This document shows positions 1 to 12,347 of a DNA stretch of 64,000 nucleotides, one piece after another. The position numbers and the translations under genes are program-made. Every line of letters starts with the position of its first letter. Positions within the stretch are counted from its first letter, which is position 1. This DNA comes from Punica granatum (taxonomy: Eukaryota; Streptophyta; Magnoliopsida; Myrtales; Lythraceae). The stretch spans positions 12,446,001 through 12,510,000 of the forward strand of contig NC_045131.1 of assembly GCF_007655135.1 (NCBI RefSeq). Reading direction: 5' to 3'. Under the pieces are notes generated by a model. That model saw nothing but the letters and a program-made list of their open reading frames with translations, was not told the DNA's origin and did no database searches.

Positions 1-2779
1 TTTATTTTTCCGCTGTTGTAACTGGCTAGGTTCGTAGTTTGGGAGGATGTCTCTGGAAATTGACGGTAGACGTGATCTTTGTGGGTTGATGTTAGGCTGT
101 TGTAGTCGGCCGAGGTTGGTTCTGGAAGAAATGGAAAAGTATGGGGGGTTGATTGTAATATGGGGAAATAGTTGTATTAGGTACCAGTCCTAGATTTCGG
201 AGTGGCTTTTTTTTTTTTTTTTTATAAATTTTCAGATGCTGTAGTCTTCTTTCTTTTTTGTCAAGCTTTTAGCTGTAAGGAGTCCTATTGTGAGTCTCTG
301 ATGCTTAGCGTCTGTTATGTAAAGAAGATGGAATTTCAGGTCCATTCATTTGTTGCAAGAATCTCGACGGAATAGCAATCGCCTTAGAACCCGAAGGCTT
401 TCCGTATTCGGGAAGCTCTCTACACTTTGACGGGATCGGTTCACCAATTTTGCAATTGCTTTACAGGCTAACAGGGATTTCGCGATCAGAACCTGAGCGC
501 GAGCGGTACAGTTAACTCGTGTCGAAAGGGGTAGCTTGTCATGTAATCTCATAACCCTCATGTCGATGACATGATAACTTGATATTGGCCAGCAATGTTG
601 TAGGTCAGGATTGAAATTACTTCAATCTGTTATGGGTTATTCCCATCTTGCGGTGCCGAGCGGTGGACAGAGCTTTCTGTTGCGACCAGGGAAGAAGTCT
701 GCAGATGATCGCCTGTTGTCTTGCTGATCGTAGCACATTGCCTAGTAACTCGGTTGGGAATCCTAGCTTTCATGGGAAACTTTATCGTTCGCATTGCTAG
801 AAACTCGGTCGGGAATTGTAGCTTTCATGGGAAACTTTGTCGATCGTCAGGACGTTTTGGCCATTTGATAGTTGTGGAAGTTCACTCCCGAGTGCTGGTT
901 AGTCGTTCATGACATAAACAGTGGAACTACCCGTAACTCGACTGTTGATTATTTCAATGTGTGTTAAGATGGTCCCGTTTCCTGGAAGATCATGGGGGGA
1001 GGGTACCAGTAACATTCTCGGTACTGACAACGACTAATAATTCCAGTTCGAGAACACTGCTCACTTTCTCGAACAACTGGGTCCAGTTCGAAAGTCCATA
1101 ATTTGAATGGACGGCTACGAAGATTTGGACTTTTTCAAAGTGGGCTTTGCATGTCGGAATCCGAAGCAGAAAATTGAAACTGGTCTTCACGAAGGTCTGT
1201 CAGGGTCAGGTCCGGATACACGCAAGAGAATTTAATTACCCAAGTGTTAATGTACGATCATTTTATATATAAATACCTAAACGGGGGATACCTACCAGAT
1301 ATGGACCACATGAAGAGAGGGAGAAACAGAGTGGCCAATGGGGGCTCAACGTCGAGCACAAACGCCCGCGGTGGCTGGCAAGGTCACCGGCAGTCTCTTG
1401 GAGCATCCGCAACAATAAGACCCAATTCGGGGGGACAATTGCCAAGTCGGAGGGCTCCATATGGTACCACTTCATCCGAACCGTCCCCAAGGGAAAATTA
1501 TCCCTCCCTCCCACCAAAGGGTAGGAGTGTTGGACGTGTAATATATATCAACTGTGGCGAGAGCGCAACCTTCGAAATTTTCAGAAGAAGACTAGCTCGA
1601 TTCCACTCTTCTGCAGCGTATAATAGGTCTTGTAAAACTGAAAGTGTGCGCATTCGTAATCTTGAGGCTAAGCTAGAGACCTCATTAGCTGCTACATGAC
1701 ATACTCTTCTAAAAGCACCTTATAATAGACCAGTAAATATAAGAAATTTCGAAAAATTCGACTGCTTAGCCTCTTGTACAAGCCGAGTTAAGAATTAATT
1801 TATCCGGGGGGAAAAAAAGGAAAAAGAAAGAAAGAAAAATAAGAATAAGAAAAAACTTGAAAAGCATCACTCCACTGTCCATGCAATTGGTGTTTCTGCT
1901 CTGTGTCATCACCAGACCTAATCAACAGCATGCAAAATTCTCAAAGTAGAATATGATAATGGCTAACTTGCAAACAATCCCCAATCCTTAATGTGGCTTA
2001 CATTGGAATTTCGATTTTGTAGGTACTTGTTAAACGTCATACCTCCCACAAATAAAATATAAAGTCTCAAAATCCTTTTATTTCATCAGTTGGCAGGAAG
2101 AGTGTGGGCAACCATCTCATATTGCACTTCTCTTTTGTGCTAAGCATGGGACAGTTTCTTTTGCTTGAGGTCTTTCCCATGAACATTCTTGAAAGCCGAC
2201 CCGATCGGATCCGAGCAATGCCAATTTCACGTACAGCGATTGCTCTTAGAAATATATCTATACCTATCTCCTCACGTCAATTTCGTGATTTTCTTATCCT
2301 TTCTCATTCGATGACAGCGGGGAGTAAGTCAAATTAGAAAAACTCGTATTGATTTCTTGATGGGAGCAAGGAAGGGATATGATTCAAGCGACATGGTATC
2401 ACCTTGATGCGGTAGAAGTCATCAGTTCGAGCCAAGATAGCATGAAATAGAACTTATTAATCCTAAGACAGAGGATCGAGAAACTTAACGCGATTGCTCC
2501 ACTATTCTTGAGTAATTTGGAGAAATCTGTCGTATGACATTGGATTCAGTTGATCACTTATCAAGTGTCAATGTGAAGCTAAGTTTACGCGGATCGATTG
2601 CACTCCATTACAAGATGCGATTTTGTATGTTTTGCAATAGTACTTTGAGGTCATGTGCTCGAATGGAAACATCCATACCCTCATGCTTAAAGCTTGGATT
2701 GGACAAATGAGGAAGCTCACCTCACCTTTTCCTAGGAGTGGAAGCAAAACCAACCTCATAATATCAAAAACGGGTGTTG
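1..2779. other. Left-end region without a recognisable gene
   Basis: No open frame here resembles a family I know. The longest (1244-1699, +) has no recognisable domain, and its antisense partner of similar length is equally anonymous. The first 300 bases are T-rich and could be the 3' flank of a gene beyond the left edge, but nothing proves this. A 56-bp tandem duplication lies at 736-846. Purine-rich tracts occur around 1810-1850. Confidence 0.5.
736..846. repeat. 56-bp tandem duplication
   Basis: Two adjacent copies start with CATTG at 736 and 792. Both contain AACTCGG..GGGAAT followed by TAGCTTTCATGGGAAACTTT. They differ by a few substitutions and a one-base shift. No coding or transposon context is visible. 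Confidence 0.8.
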
Positions 2780-2927
2780 TATAGTGGCGCACATTTCGCT
2801 TGTTGACCTAGAGGTAATAGGTTTGATATCTAATAGGATTACCTGTGTCCTTTTATTAGTTATTTAAAATTTCTCTATTATTATATTAGGTCTCGGGCCT
2901 CTTTTGTAATCCGGAAAAAAAAAAAAA
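2780..2927 (+). mobile_element. SINE-like element, family S2, copy 1
   Basis: The copy runs from a tRNA-like head (TGGCGCAC near 2784, box-B-like GGTTTGATATC near 2819) through a body reading TTATTAGTTATTTAAAATT and TAGGTCTCGGGCC to a 13-base poly-A at 2915-2927. The same body occurs in reverse orientation at 31741-31896 and 48245-48357. The internal pol III promoter-like head plus A tail indicates a tRNA-derived SINE. The 5' boundary is approximate and I could not see a clean target duplication for this copy. Confidence 0.7.
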
Positions 2928-3009
2928 CATAACTCCATGGCTTCATTTTTTTTCTTGGAAGCAATGGCTTCTTCTTCTTTAAACTTGCTCTTCTTCCCCC
3001 CGCACCAAC

Positions 3010-3017
3010 TATAAATA
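3010..3017 (+). promoter_or_regulatory. Putative TATA box of the DMP gene
   Basis: TATAAATA lies 106 bases upstream of the ATG at 3116, which would leave a leader of about 70 nt. The following sequence is pyrimidine/CA-rich, ending in a CATCATCATCAT run, as expected of a plant 5' UTR. Confidence 0.55.
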
Positions 3018-3115
3018 CATCTCCACCCACACAAGCCCAAGATCATCATCATCATCAATCACATTTCACTCCTACAGCTGAGGTTTCGGTACTATAATTC
3101 GATTTTGTTCGAGAA

Positions 3116-3712
3116 ATGGCCTACAAAACAAGCTCGAAGGGCACAACCCCGCGAAAGGGCATCAAGGACAACACATTCTCGGGACTCGGGAGCCTCATCA
3201 AGCTCCTTCCCACCGGTACGGTCTTCGTGTTCCAGTTCCTCAACCCTCTCTTTACTGACAATGGCGAGTGCGACAGCCGTATGAACAGGCATCTCAGCGC
3301 GGCACTCATCGGTCTCTGCGGGCTCTCCTGCTTCTTCTCGTCCTTCACTGACAGCTATGTGGACCTTGACGGGTCAGTCCACTATGGGATCGCCACCCGC
3401 AAAGGACTCTGGCCTAGCGGCGATGATTCGGTGGACCTGTCTAAGTATAAGCTCCAGTTTCAGGACTTTGTCCATGCCGTGCTCTCATTTATGGTGTTCG
3501 GTGCCGTGGCCTTCCTGGACTCGAACACAATGGAGTGCTTCTCCCCTAAGTACGAGAAAAATGAGAAGCTAACGATCATGCTCAAGGCTCTGCCTCCTCT
3601 GATCGGTGCGATGGCGGGAACTGTGTTCATGATGTTCCCGAACAAGCGCCATGGAATTGGGTACCCCCCTGAGAATGACAGCGAGGACGACGATCATGGC
3701 ATAAGTTCTTAA
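3116..3712 (+). CDS. DMP / DUF679 family membrane protein
   Basis: Intronless gene for a 198-residue protein of the plant DMP (DUF679) family. These are small four-pass proteins of endomembranes and tonoplast linked to membrane remodelling in senescence and cell death; one subgroup acts in gamete fusion. Seen here: a basic N-terminus, then hydrophobic segments at about residues 27-46 (contains [15 protein letters not shown]), 60-78, 117-137 and 153-174. Family signatures are the PTGTVFxFQ motif, the loop [18 protein letters not shown] with KGLWP, and a C-terminal [11 protein letters not shown] followed by an acidic tail (SEDDD). Length and lack of introns fit the family. The start is the first ATG after a plausible TATA box. 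The short N-terminus resembles the DMP2-DMP7 group more than the gametic DMP8/9 group, but I cannot assign an orthologue. Confidence 0.93.
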   Translation: MAYKTSSKGTTPRKGIKDNTFSGLGSLIKLLPTGTVFVFQFLNPLFTDNGECDSRMNRHLSAALIGLCGLSCFFSSFTDSYVDLDGSVHYGIATRKGLWPSGDDSVDLSKYKLQFQDFVHAVLSFMVFGAVAFLDSNTMECFSPKYEKNEKLTIMLKALPPLIGAMAGTVFMMFPNKRHGIGYPPENDSEDDDHGISS

Positions 3713-4341
3713 GATGAAGTATGTTAGGGGTCCAAAACTATACAACCCGAGTCATTTATAGTTCTATTTATATATTGTCGGTATTGCGAGCTTGCAGCTG
3801 CCTGAATAAGGATTATATTTTCCTTTTCGATTTTCTCATTGTAATCATATTTGTTCTGTGTGCTTGACTGTCCAATGTAAGGTCGCCTGTTATGTGTCTT
3901 AAATTATTAAAGACCTGATCTTAATTTTAGTCTTGTGTGTTACTATCATAAATCCTTATATCAGTCCATATACACGTACATCTCGCAGTTCATATGAACA
4001 AGCAACTAATCAGCACAACTCAATAGTGTTAAACTCGATATTCGCAAACTAAGCAAGAATAATAGAAGAAAAGAGTACACCCCCAATAACAACTGGGTTG
4101 ATATCGTATTGGAAAAACTTTTCAAAGTTCATCTCCCAGCTGACAGGCAATCGAATTGAGCTTCACTTCTCCCTGCATTGAAATGAGGCATACACAATGC
4201 CAAGCTCCACTCTGGAAGAACATTGGGCAGTTTTCGCTCTGACCGGAATCACTAGCTAAAGAGTAGACTCCAAAACTACTTGCTTTTCCTTCTAGTTTCG
4301 ATCCAAGTCTAGTATTTCGAGGCCACATCATTTCCTCGGAA
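3713..4341. other. Convergent 3' intergenic region between DMP and SpoU genes
   Basis: About 630 bases separate two genes that point at each other, so both 3' UTRs and polyadenylation regions should lie here. T-rich stretches and ATTATTAAAGA near 3904 could serve the DMP transcript. No additional coding potential is evident. Confidence 0.5.
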
Positions 4342-5690
4342 TCATTCATCAATGAACAATGAATCAAGAAGGTTTTCGGATGAGTTTCCATTTGCAGTAT
4401 CATCAAAGACACCAGAGCCATTTTCCCTTCTGGATTTTCGCTCCTCGATCAAAGCTTCTACTGATTCGGCACAGAAATTTTTTCCACCCTGCTTCACGGG
4501 TCTCTCAGCCACAACAAACTTGTTACCATCACGAGTTCTCTCAGAAAAGCCTGCCCAAACTGTCCAAAGTAACACATGCAATAGATTCGGGTTATTCCAC
4601 TTGCCATTGTCTTTCAAAGGGTATCCGAAACCAAAAATGTTCTCGACAGTTACCTCCAAAATGATGCAGAACTATGGAAGCTGCAACTGTAACATTCAGC
4701 GAAGCTGTGCCAGACCCGTACTGAGGGATATAAATGAAAAAGTCGCAGATCTTGCATTCTTTGGCGGAAAGACCAGTTCCCTGTTGACAGAAGGAAACAG
4801 GTCACTAGAAATTTCCTGTGATGCTTCACGGCTAAAAGACATCTGAGTCATCGAATAAGTATATCCTGTCCCAACTCGGAGGATGTACATTCTTTGACGT
4901 AATCTCTAGAGCCACGTTATTACACGAAAAATGCTAACTTTATATGCTCCTAGTGACTAACAAATGAACTAGGATTGCCAGCTGAGTGTAAGACTATCAA
5001 TGCAGACACATCTAAGAAACCGAAATAAGCTTAGGCAATAGGAAAAATAAGGGGACTAGAGGATACTCAGGTTAATTACCTCGTTCCCGAGAAGGAAAGC
5101 GGTGCTCCTCTTGAAGGGGTGCTCGTTCACAGCTACAGCGCCATCTGTGATTTCCACACCACATATGTCACAACCCTTCTCCTAAAAGAAGAAAAACAGA
5201 ACACCCACAGACACCAACCGATTCAAGATCACAACATTTCCTGAACATCATCATCAGAAAATCCAAATTGCCAATGCTATAGTAACTCAGTTGAAATCTC
5301 CTGCTGAAAATTTGACAACTTGAGGGCAATTGCAACAAACTCACACGTAAAACCAATTCAAGATCGAAAATTGAAGGGCGCCCAGGTCGTAATGGTGCGC
5401 AAGGTGAAGGCCCAGATAGAGAAAACCCTAGAGAGAAGAACTTAATCGGAGCAAGGAGGGTGAGGGCGTGAGGAAGGGGATACCTTGAGGAAGGAGCGGG
5501 CGTCGAGGAGGGAGTGAAAGTGGCGGAAGCGGAGGTGGGAGGTGGAGCCGTGGCTCCCGAAGGCGTTGAAGTCGCGGCGGCCGACGAGGATCAGCTCCGA
5601 CACACCGAAGGCGGTGGCGCTCCGGGCGAGCGTCCCCACGTTGTGGCGCTTGGCTATGTTGTGCACCACCACGTAGCTCTCTACCGCCAT
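4342..5690 (-). CDS. SpoU/TrmH-family tRNA/rRNA 2'-O-methyltransferase
   Basis: Four exons join in frame: 5690-5484, 5181-5080, 4780-4654 and 4559-4342, giving 217 residues. The product is a SPOUT-fold methyltransferase that transfers a methyl from SAM to ribose 2'-OH of RNA. The three SpoU motifs are visible: motif 1 NIAKRHNVGTLARSATAFG (residues 11-29), motif 2 FLLGNEGTGLSAKE across exons 2-3, and motif 3 IPQYGSGTASLNVTVAAS in exon 3. The catalytic Arg of motif 1 and the SLN of motif 3 are present. There is no obvious transit peptide, so a cytosolic or nuclear location is likely. The start is the MAVESYVVV methionine, which lies directly before the conserved core. All introns use GT-AG. The RNA target cannot be read from sequence. 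PPDK lies just upstream on the same strand. Confidence 0.9.
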
Positions 5691-6372
5691 CGTTCTGCCC
5701 GAATCTTACCGTTCTCACTCCCCCCGGGCAGAGCTCAACTAGTCAGAGCCCAAAGACGAAGAGCACAGAGAGCAGCTGCTTCTGCGCTTCTGCTAGCATC
5801 GGAGAAACCTTGCCGAGGTTTAACGAGACGACGTCGTCGGTGGTGCTGGAATAGTTTAAGACAGTTATTTTTTTTCCTATCCTTTTTTTTTTTAAAACTC
5901 GTGCAAGGATGCATATTAGAGGATCATCATGCATTTCTACGGTAAAAAATGAACGATAGTGAATCGATGCAATGAATCCTTTCAAAGGATGACAACAAGC
6001 GAGCGGCTTTAGAATGTTGGGTCGAAGTTGTTATCCGGTATTTACTCGATCAAAGACATGTAAAACTAATTATACATAATCTCCTAGATGATACAAATCC
6101 ACTCGAAATCAATCATGGTGAGATAGTTCTTTCCTATACAAAGTACAACACTATCATTTCTATCAATCTAATATTTATTGGTCAAAGTATTCCAGCAGCT
6201 TGCTATGAAGAATTTGCTTGTCATCAGCACAAATACTTACAAAGGGAGCTGTCGCTATATCCATCAACAATTTTTTGTTGTTTGTTTATTTTTATCTGTA
6301 TAAAAAACCCAAAATTATCTACAGATATATGCCAAAAAGGGAAAATATATTATCCTGTCAATTAAGTATGTC
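5691..6372. other. Intergenic region: SpoU promoter and PPDK 3' end
   Basis: Some 680 bases lie between the SpoU start codon and the PPDK stop codon, both on the minus strand. This must hold the PPDK 3' UTR and terminator and the SpoU promoter. A run of A on the minus strand near 5870-5895 and AT-rich sequence at 6260-6350 are the only notable features. Confidence 0.5.
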
Positions 6373-9300
6373 TCAGGCTGCAACCTGTGCTGCTGCCAGC
6401 CTTGCAATAGGAACCCTGCCAAGACAACAACTTCAGCTTCAGGAAAGGGGAGTTTCGGTACAAAGGAAAGACGGAAGAGAAGGCCAAGTTTCCCCCAAGT
6501 ACGAACATTCGCTTAAAGGGCATGCGGCGTTTTCATGCTCGGAATGTGGACTTGGAAGAAACATAGAATTCTGTAGCTAATAGAATGACCTGAAAGGAGA
6601 GCAGGAGACGTAGTCGAGTCCCGCCTCGGCAAAGAACGCAACAGAGGATGGCTCCCCACCGTGTTCTCCGCATATCCCAACCTGATATTCCATTGGTAGA
6701 AAAGAGTAAGATTAATCCAAGTGCATTAAAGTTGAGGAGACGAGCTTGAATTGAATAGAAAATGAGATGCTTTTCGGAACTCAGCCTTGTCGATTCCATG
6801 CATACCTTTAAGTTAGGCCTAGCCTTGCGGCCCTTTTCCGTGGCAATCTTGATGAGCTGCCCCACGCCCCTCTGATCGAGCACCTGCAACCAACATGAAC
6901 GGAGTATTTTGGTTGAGATGTAAGTTTCTTGAAAGTATTCTGTCACAGACTACTTAACCAGGAGTAATTGCACTTGTTTGAGTGAAAAGTTAATTAGACA
7001 GACTGACCTCGAAAGGATCCGCCTGAAGAATGCCTTTGGACAAGTAAATTGGCAGGAACTTGCCCACGTCATCCCTGCTGTACCCGAAAGTCATTTGAGT
7101 GAGATCATTCGTTCCGAAGGAGAAGAACTCCGCTTCCTTAGCGATCTACACACCATCCAAACAATTCAAGAGGATACAACCTACATTTTTATGAGCAGAA
7201 TGATGGAGCGCTAGCCCTCCCGATAGAGGGTAAGACAATCTCGTACCTCGTCTGCTATGAGGGCAGCTCTCGGGATTTCAATCATGGTCCCGACCTTGTA
7301 GCTCAGTGAGGTTCCCATCTCAGAGAAAACTTTCATGGCGACACTTCGTATCAGACTCACTTGATGTCCCAGTTCCTATCCATCAAAATCATTAAAATTT
7401 TGTCTGGAGACTCTTCAAATAACTTGTCAAACGAGATATTTGAGAAGAAGATTGCGAACCAAGGAAGTGATTGTAAGTATTAGCTCGATAAGCCTATCAC
7501 CGACCCCGTCATGCTTGAGATTATTATGTATTTCTTCTCGATACTTCTTGTTTGAAAACAATTTTGCCAAATGTCAAGCATTTTATAAATTCCAGTTCGG
7601 TAATGCGTTCAATGAGCAATTGAACAGTCAATGTGTTATTCAGATCAATGCGCTTTCTTCTGATGAAGTAAGATTACTGACGTATTTAGTCAAGTACGAA
7701 GACAGAACAACAAAGATCCGTAGGTTGTACCTGTGGTGTTCCCACAAGAGGAACCATTATCTCAGGAAGGACCTTAAAACCTTGGTTGCTCATCGAGACA
7801 GCTGCCTGAAAGATTGCACGTGCCTGCATTTCTGTAAGTTCAGGGTAGGATACTCCCAACCTGTTCAGAAATAACGACCGGAAATTCATAAAAGATTTGC
7901 TTGTTTGCAGGATTCATCGCGTGATTAAGAACATCATGTCCATACTCATAGACAGTAGAGGCTTTGAAATACATGCCGAGAATGCTATACAAACCTGCAG
8001 CCTCGGAAACCGAGCATGGGATTCACTTCGGACAGCTTCTCGATTCTAGAGTAGATTTCATCCTCGGTCATCCCGGTGTCCTCTGTCAGTTCACTAACAA
8101 TCTGTTCGAGGTCACCTTCGGGTAGAAATTCATGTAATGGAGGATCTAGCAGCCGGATTGTTACCGGTAAACCTGAAAAGCGGGCCCAGCACCTTCAAGT
8201 GTAAGCCATCCAGAAATAATAATATGCAATGAGAGCTAAATCATAGGTGAGAAAATTACCATCCATGGCACGAAATATTCCCTCGAAGTCGGACCTTTGG
8301 TAAGGAAGTAACAGGTCCAGAGCTTCCTTCCTCTGTTCCGGAATGACTGCCATTATCATCTTTCTTACAGCTTTTATCCTCTTGTCAGAAGCAAAAAACT
8401 GAACAGGAAAAATATCCGATCATTTGACGGCAGATTATGCATTTTTACCCAAAGTTTTATGGTAACATGAATGTAGATCTCAAATGGAAGTGCTTTCATA
8501 AGCATATAAAAGTAAGCCAGTCACCATGTGCTCCGTCCTGCAAAGTCCGATTCCTTGGGCTCCATTGTTTCTTGCCGTTAGAGCATCGTCAGGTGTGTCT
8601 GCATTTGCCATAACCTGCGAATGCCATTTCAACATGAGGTTTCAAGGAACTGCTGCAAACCAATCGAAAAGCACTTGCCAGATAAACGCAGGTGATAAAG
8701 TTTAAGCGTGTTGGATAACGGAATGGTACGGTATCTACTATTAATATAGCAGGCAGTATATAGGATTGCAGCACCTTGAGAGAACGTATTTCGTCAGCCC
8801 ACGACATGAAGATCTCCAAGTCCCCGCTCAGAGCTGGCGGGGAAAGTGGCTGCTTCCCCAAAACCACTTCGCCAGTTGATCCATTGAGCGAGATCCATTC
8901 CCCTTCATTAATCACCAAGTCGCTGACCGTGACCACCTGGGATTCCACAAATCAAATTGTTGGGTCTCACTCTTTGTACTAACCACAAGCAAGAGTCTCC
9001 ATGATTGTTTCAGCCTTTAATATACCTTCTCAGTGTCATTAACCCAAATATCGGCACAGCCAGAGACACAGCACTTTCCCCAACCCCGAGCTACGACTGC
9101 AGCATGAGAAGTCATGCCACCCCGCGCTGTCAAGATCCCAGTAGCAGCGTGCATTCCCCCAACATCCTCAGGGCTCGTCTCAGTCCTTACCTTTAACAAG
9201 AAAAGAAATGAAAGGGTAACCGCACTTTCGAAGTCAAGACAAAGCCCAAACATATCCTAAAGCTAGAATCCAAGTCACTGGTGGTAATAAGGCAGTTTCA

Positions 9301-12300
9301 ACAGAGAACCGAAATAATGAAAGAAAGCAACTTGATTTCTCCAAGATCTTTCTGTTGGAGCAGAGTTGAAAATACCCGAACTTACTCTGTCCTCCATGAG
9401 ATTGTTTCATAAAATATAGGGGGTCGATGATCACGACATACCTCTCTGAATCAATTGGTTGGTTTCATGTATGTGAAAAAGAAAGTTCGGGAAGATTGTA
9501 CCATGAAATCACAGTTCTTCTAAAAGATGCTAGTGAGAGAAGGGGTTCCGGTGTCCAATATAAGAAAGAATGCCCCGTAGTCCTGCCTAATTTGGTATTA
9601 CGATGTCTACTAGGAGTATATCAATATCTAAAACAATAGCAGAACAACTTTTATAGCGCGCCTTGTACGGTAACATTGTGGAATATGCATTTGATCTTTA
9701 GTCCGGCATATATGAGAAGAGCTGATAATACTTGTCCAGCAAATCGAGAGAAGGAATGCTACCAGAATGACGCTTTTCCCTTGTGCGTGCCATGCTTCGG
9801 CATCTTCTGCACTGAACACGACCTGTCCCACAGCAGCTCCTGGTGACGCCGGCAATCCAGTGGCGACCACTTTGTCTTTGTAGGCTGATGGATCCTCGAA
9901 CTAAACCATGCCAAGAAAAAGATGTCATGTCTTTTTTTTTTTTCCATTCAGCAAAAAAGAGATTACGTTTTTTTCCAGGATATATAGCCGACGGTTATTC
10001 ACTTTGAATAGAAACTTATCCTTGAAGATCAACAAGGAAGAATTTACCTGTGGATGAAGAAGTTGATCGAGATGCTGAGGCTCAACCATCTTTATTGCTG
10101 AACGAATGTCAACAAGGCCTTCTTTCACCATATCCACGGCAATCTTCACTGCACCTTTACCTGTTCGCTTCCCTGAACGACATTGGAGCATCCACAGCCT
10201 GTTCTCTTGAACAGTGAACTCGATATCCTACACTTGTAAGGGGAAAAGAAAGAAATGAAAGAAACAATGACCAACATAATTACGAAGAATAGGAAATCCA
10301 TTATGAGTTCAATTTTCTTATGCTGATCGTATTTCCAAGTCACACAAATCCTAGTCTGGTCGATTTACTGTCTATTACCATCCATGTTATTTTATTTTAA
10401 TTTATCATGCTGTTCTAGTTGGAAATTTTACCATCATGTCCTTGTAATGCTTCTCAAGAATCTCACAATTCTCCACAAGCTCCTTGTAAGCTTCAGGCAT
10501 GCAGCTTTTCATCGTGTCCAAATCTTCCGGCGTTCTGATTCCGGCCACAACATCCTCTCCCTGTCTCAAGGTTAGCTAACTTCACTTATGACAACCAAAA
10601 GAATTATCATTATGAGAAGAGTGACTAAAGTCATGCTTATTACCTGTGCATTGATAAGAAACTCGCCATAGAGCTTATTCTCGCCCGTGCTCGGGTTCCG
10701 AGTGAATAAAACTCCAGTCCCTGAAGTGTTTCCCATATTTCCGAAAACCATGCACTGAATATTCACTGCTGTTCCTTTCAACCCCGTTATTTGATTAATG
10801 CTTCGGTACTTAATGGCCCTTGGACTGTCCCATGAGTCGAAAACTGCTTTTACGGCCAACTCTAACTGCTTTCTTGGATCTGAAGAAAGATGCAATCCAG
10901 CGGATGAAATACTTTTGTTAGAGAAAACAAAAATCTTGTGATAAATGGCAGGTCTCAGCTCTTGTTTTAGAACCTGAAGGGAATTTTTCGCCCTTGGTTT
11001 CAAGGTAGACATTTTTGTACTGTTCCACGAGCTCTTTAAGATCACCGGCTGTTAGGTCAGTATCGAGTTTAACTCCTTTCGAGCTCTTTAACATCTCTAG
11101 CTTCTCCTCGAATGATGAGTGTGGGATCCCCATGACCTTCAATGACATATTAAAAAGGGAAATCGGTTTCTTCCATGTTCTGTCTAACAACAATTAAAGC
11201 TGGGTTTGAACATAATGATGCAGAGCCCGATAATTTGAGATATAATTTTTGGTGATTCTCCCCACCCGATTAAATTATTTCCACTTGACAGAATTAGTCA
11301 GACGAGTTTAGCATGGGCAGAAGTAGTTACTCACAACGTCTCCGAACATGTCAAGAAATCGACGATACGAATCATAAGCAAATCGCTCCCCACTTTTCGC
11401 CGCCAAACCCGCCACCACTTCATCATTCAGTCCAAGGTTAAGCACCGTGTCCATCATTCCCGGCATTGATATCTGCATATTTATGGGAAACAAATCTTGC
11501 TGAGTCATACAATGAATGAAAAACAAATTAAAGTAGAACTAATATTAAGTTTCCCACCGCAGCACCCGATCGAACGGAGAGGAGCAGGGGCTTGGAGGGT
11601 TCTCCAAGGAAAGCTCCCATGTCCTTCTCTACCGTCTTAAGGCCTTCCAGTATCTCCTCCCACAAGCCTTCGGGCAGTTTCTTTCCATTCTGCTGATATT
11701 CTTGGCATGCTTCTGTCGATATCGTGAGACCTGGAGGCACCGATAGCCTGATGCTTGCCATCTCTGCGAGATTAGCCCCTTTTCCTCCCAACTGCCATAT
11801 CCCAGCACAAATTCACATAAGCTTCTAGCATACTACGGCAATACCAGTACTATAATGAATTTTGAAATAAAAACACGCGAAATAGAGGTTTAATGAATCA
11901 AATTTGATGGAAAAGATGCTTACTAAGGACTTCATGCCCTTGTTGCCCTCACTCCTTCCTTTTCCGAACGTGAAAACTCTCTGCAAATATGGAAACCAAT
12001 CTTCTCAAACTTCGACGCATGAGTTGCCGTCAATTGATAATTCCTTATGAGCAAAGGACAAGCATATAGTTTACCTTCTTCGCAACTGAAGTTGGGTCAG
12101 AAACTGGACTAAGCACAGCTTGAGCTCTCGAGAGTGGTGGCTCGTTATTCTTTGGCTTCGAGTTGGCAAAACCTCTCTGCTCTGATTCTTGACATCGGAT
12201 AGCTCCGACTCTCCCGTGCCTTCGGATCCTCAAAGAAAAGCGGTTTTCTTTAAAGAGTTCTGTCTGCTCCGAATGGTGTCCCCTGAGCAGCCCGTGTGTC

Positions 12301-12347
12301 CGGATATCAGGAGCTGTAGGAGCTGTCCTCATAAGTAATCCTTCCAT
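6373..12347 (-). CDS. PPDK: Pyruvate, phosphate dikinase, chloroplast precursor
   Basis: Twenty exons join in frame to 963 aa: 12347-12075, 11980-11924, 11791-11558, 11472-11335, 11136-10974, 10879-10644, 10560-10432, 10227-10048, 9900-9763, 9190-9026, 8936-8775, 8614-8525, 8398-8260, 8172-7995, 7860-7731, 7375-7247, 7145-7008, 6883-6806, 6681-6590, 6415-6373. PPDK converts pyruvate, ATP and Pi to PEP, AMP and PPi. Exon 1 is a Ser/Arg-rich plastid transit peptide (about 70-75 residues). Then come the nucleotide-binding domain ([17 protein letters not shown]), the phospho-His swivelling domain with [13 protein letters not shown] (catalytic His about 545; regulatory Thr about 543, the site used by the PDRP regulator) and the C-terminal PEP/pyruvate TIM barrel with [12 protein letters not shown] (catalytic Cys about 923). 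It ends [13 protein letters not shown]. No stop or frameshift interrupts the joins. Length is slightly above the usual 940-955 because of the transit region. Confidence 0.96.

Noticed and set aside
1244..1699. 151-codon open frame on the plus strand
   Set aside because: No recognisable domain, no clear promoter, and an antisense frame of comparable quality exists over the same DNA.
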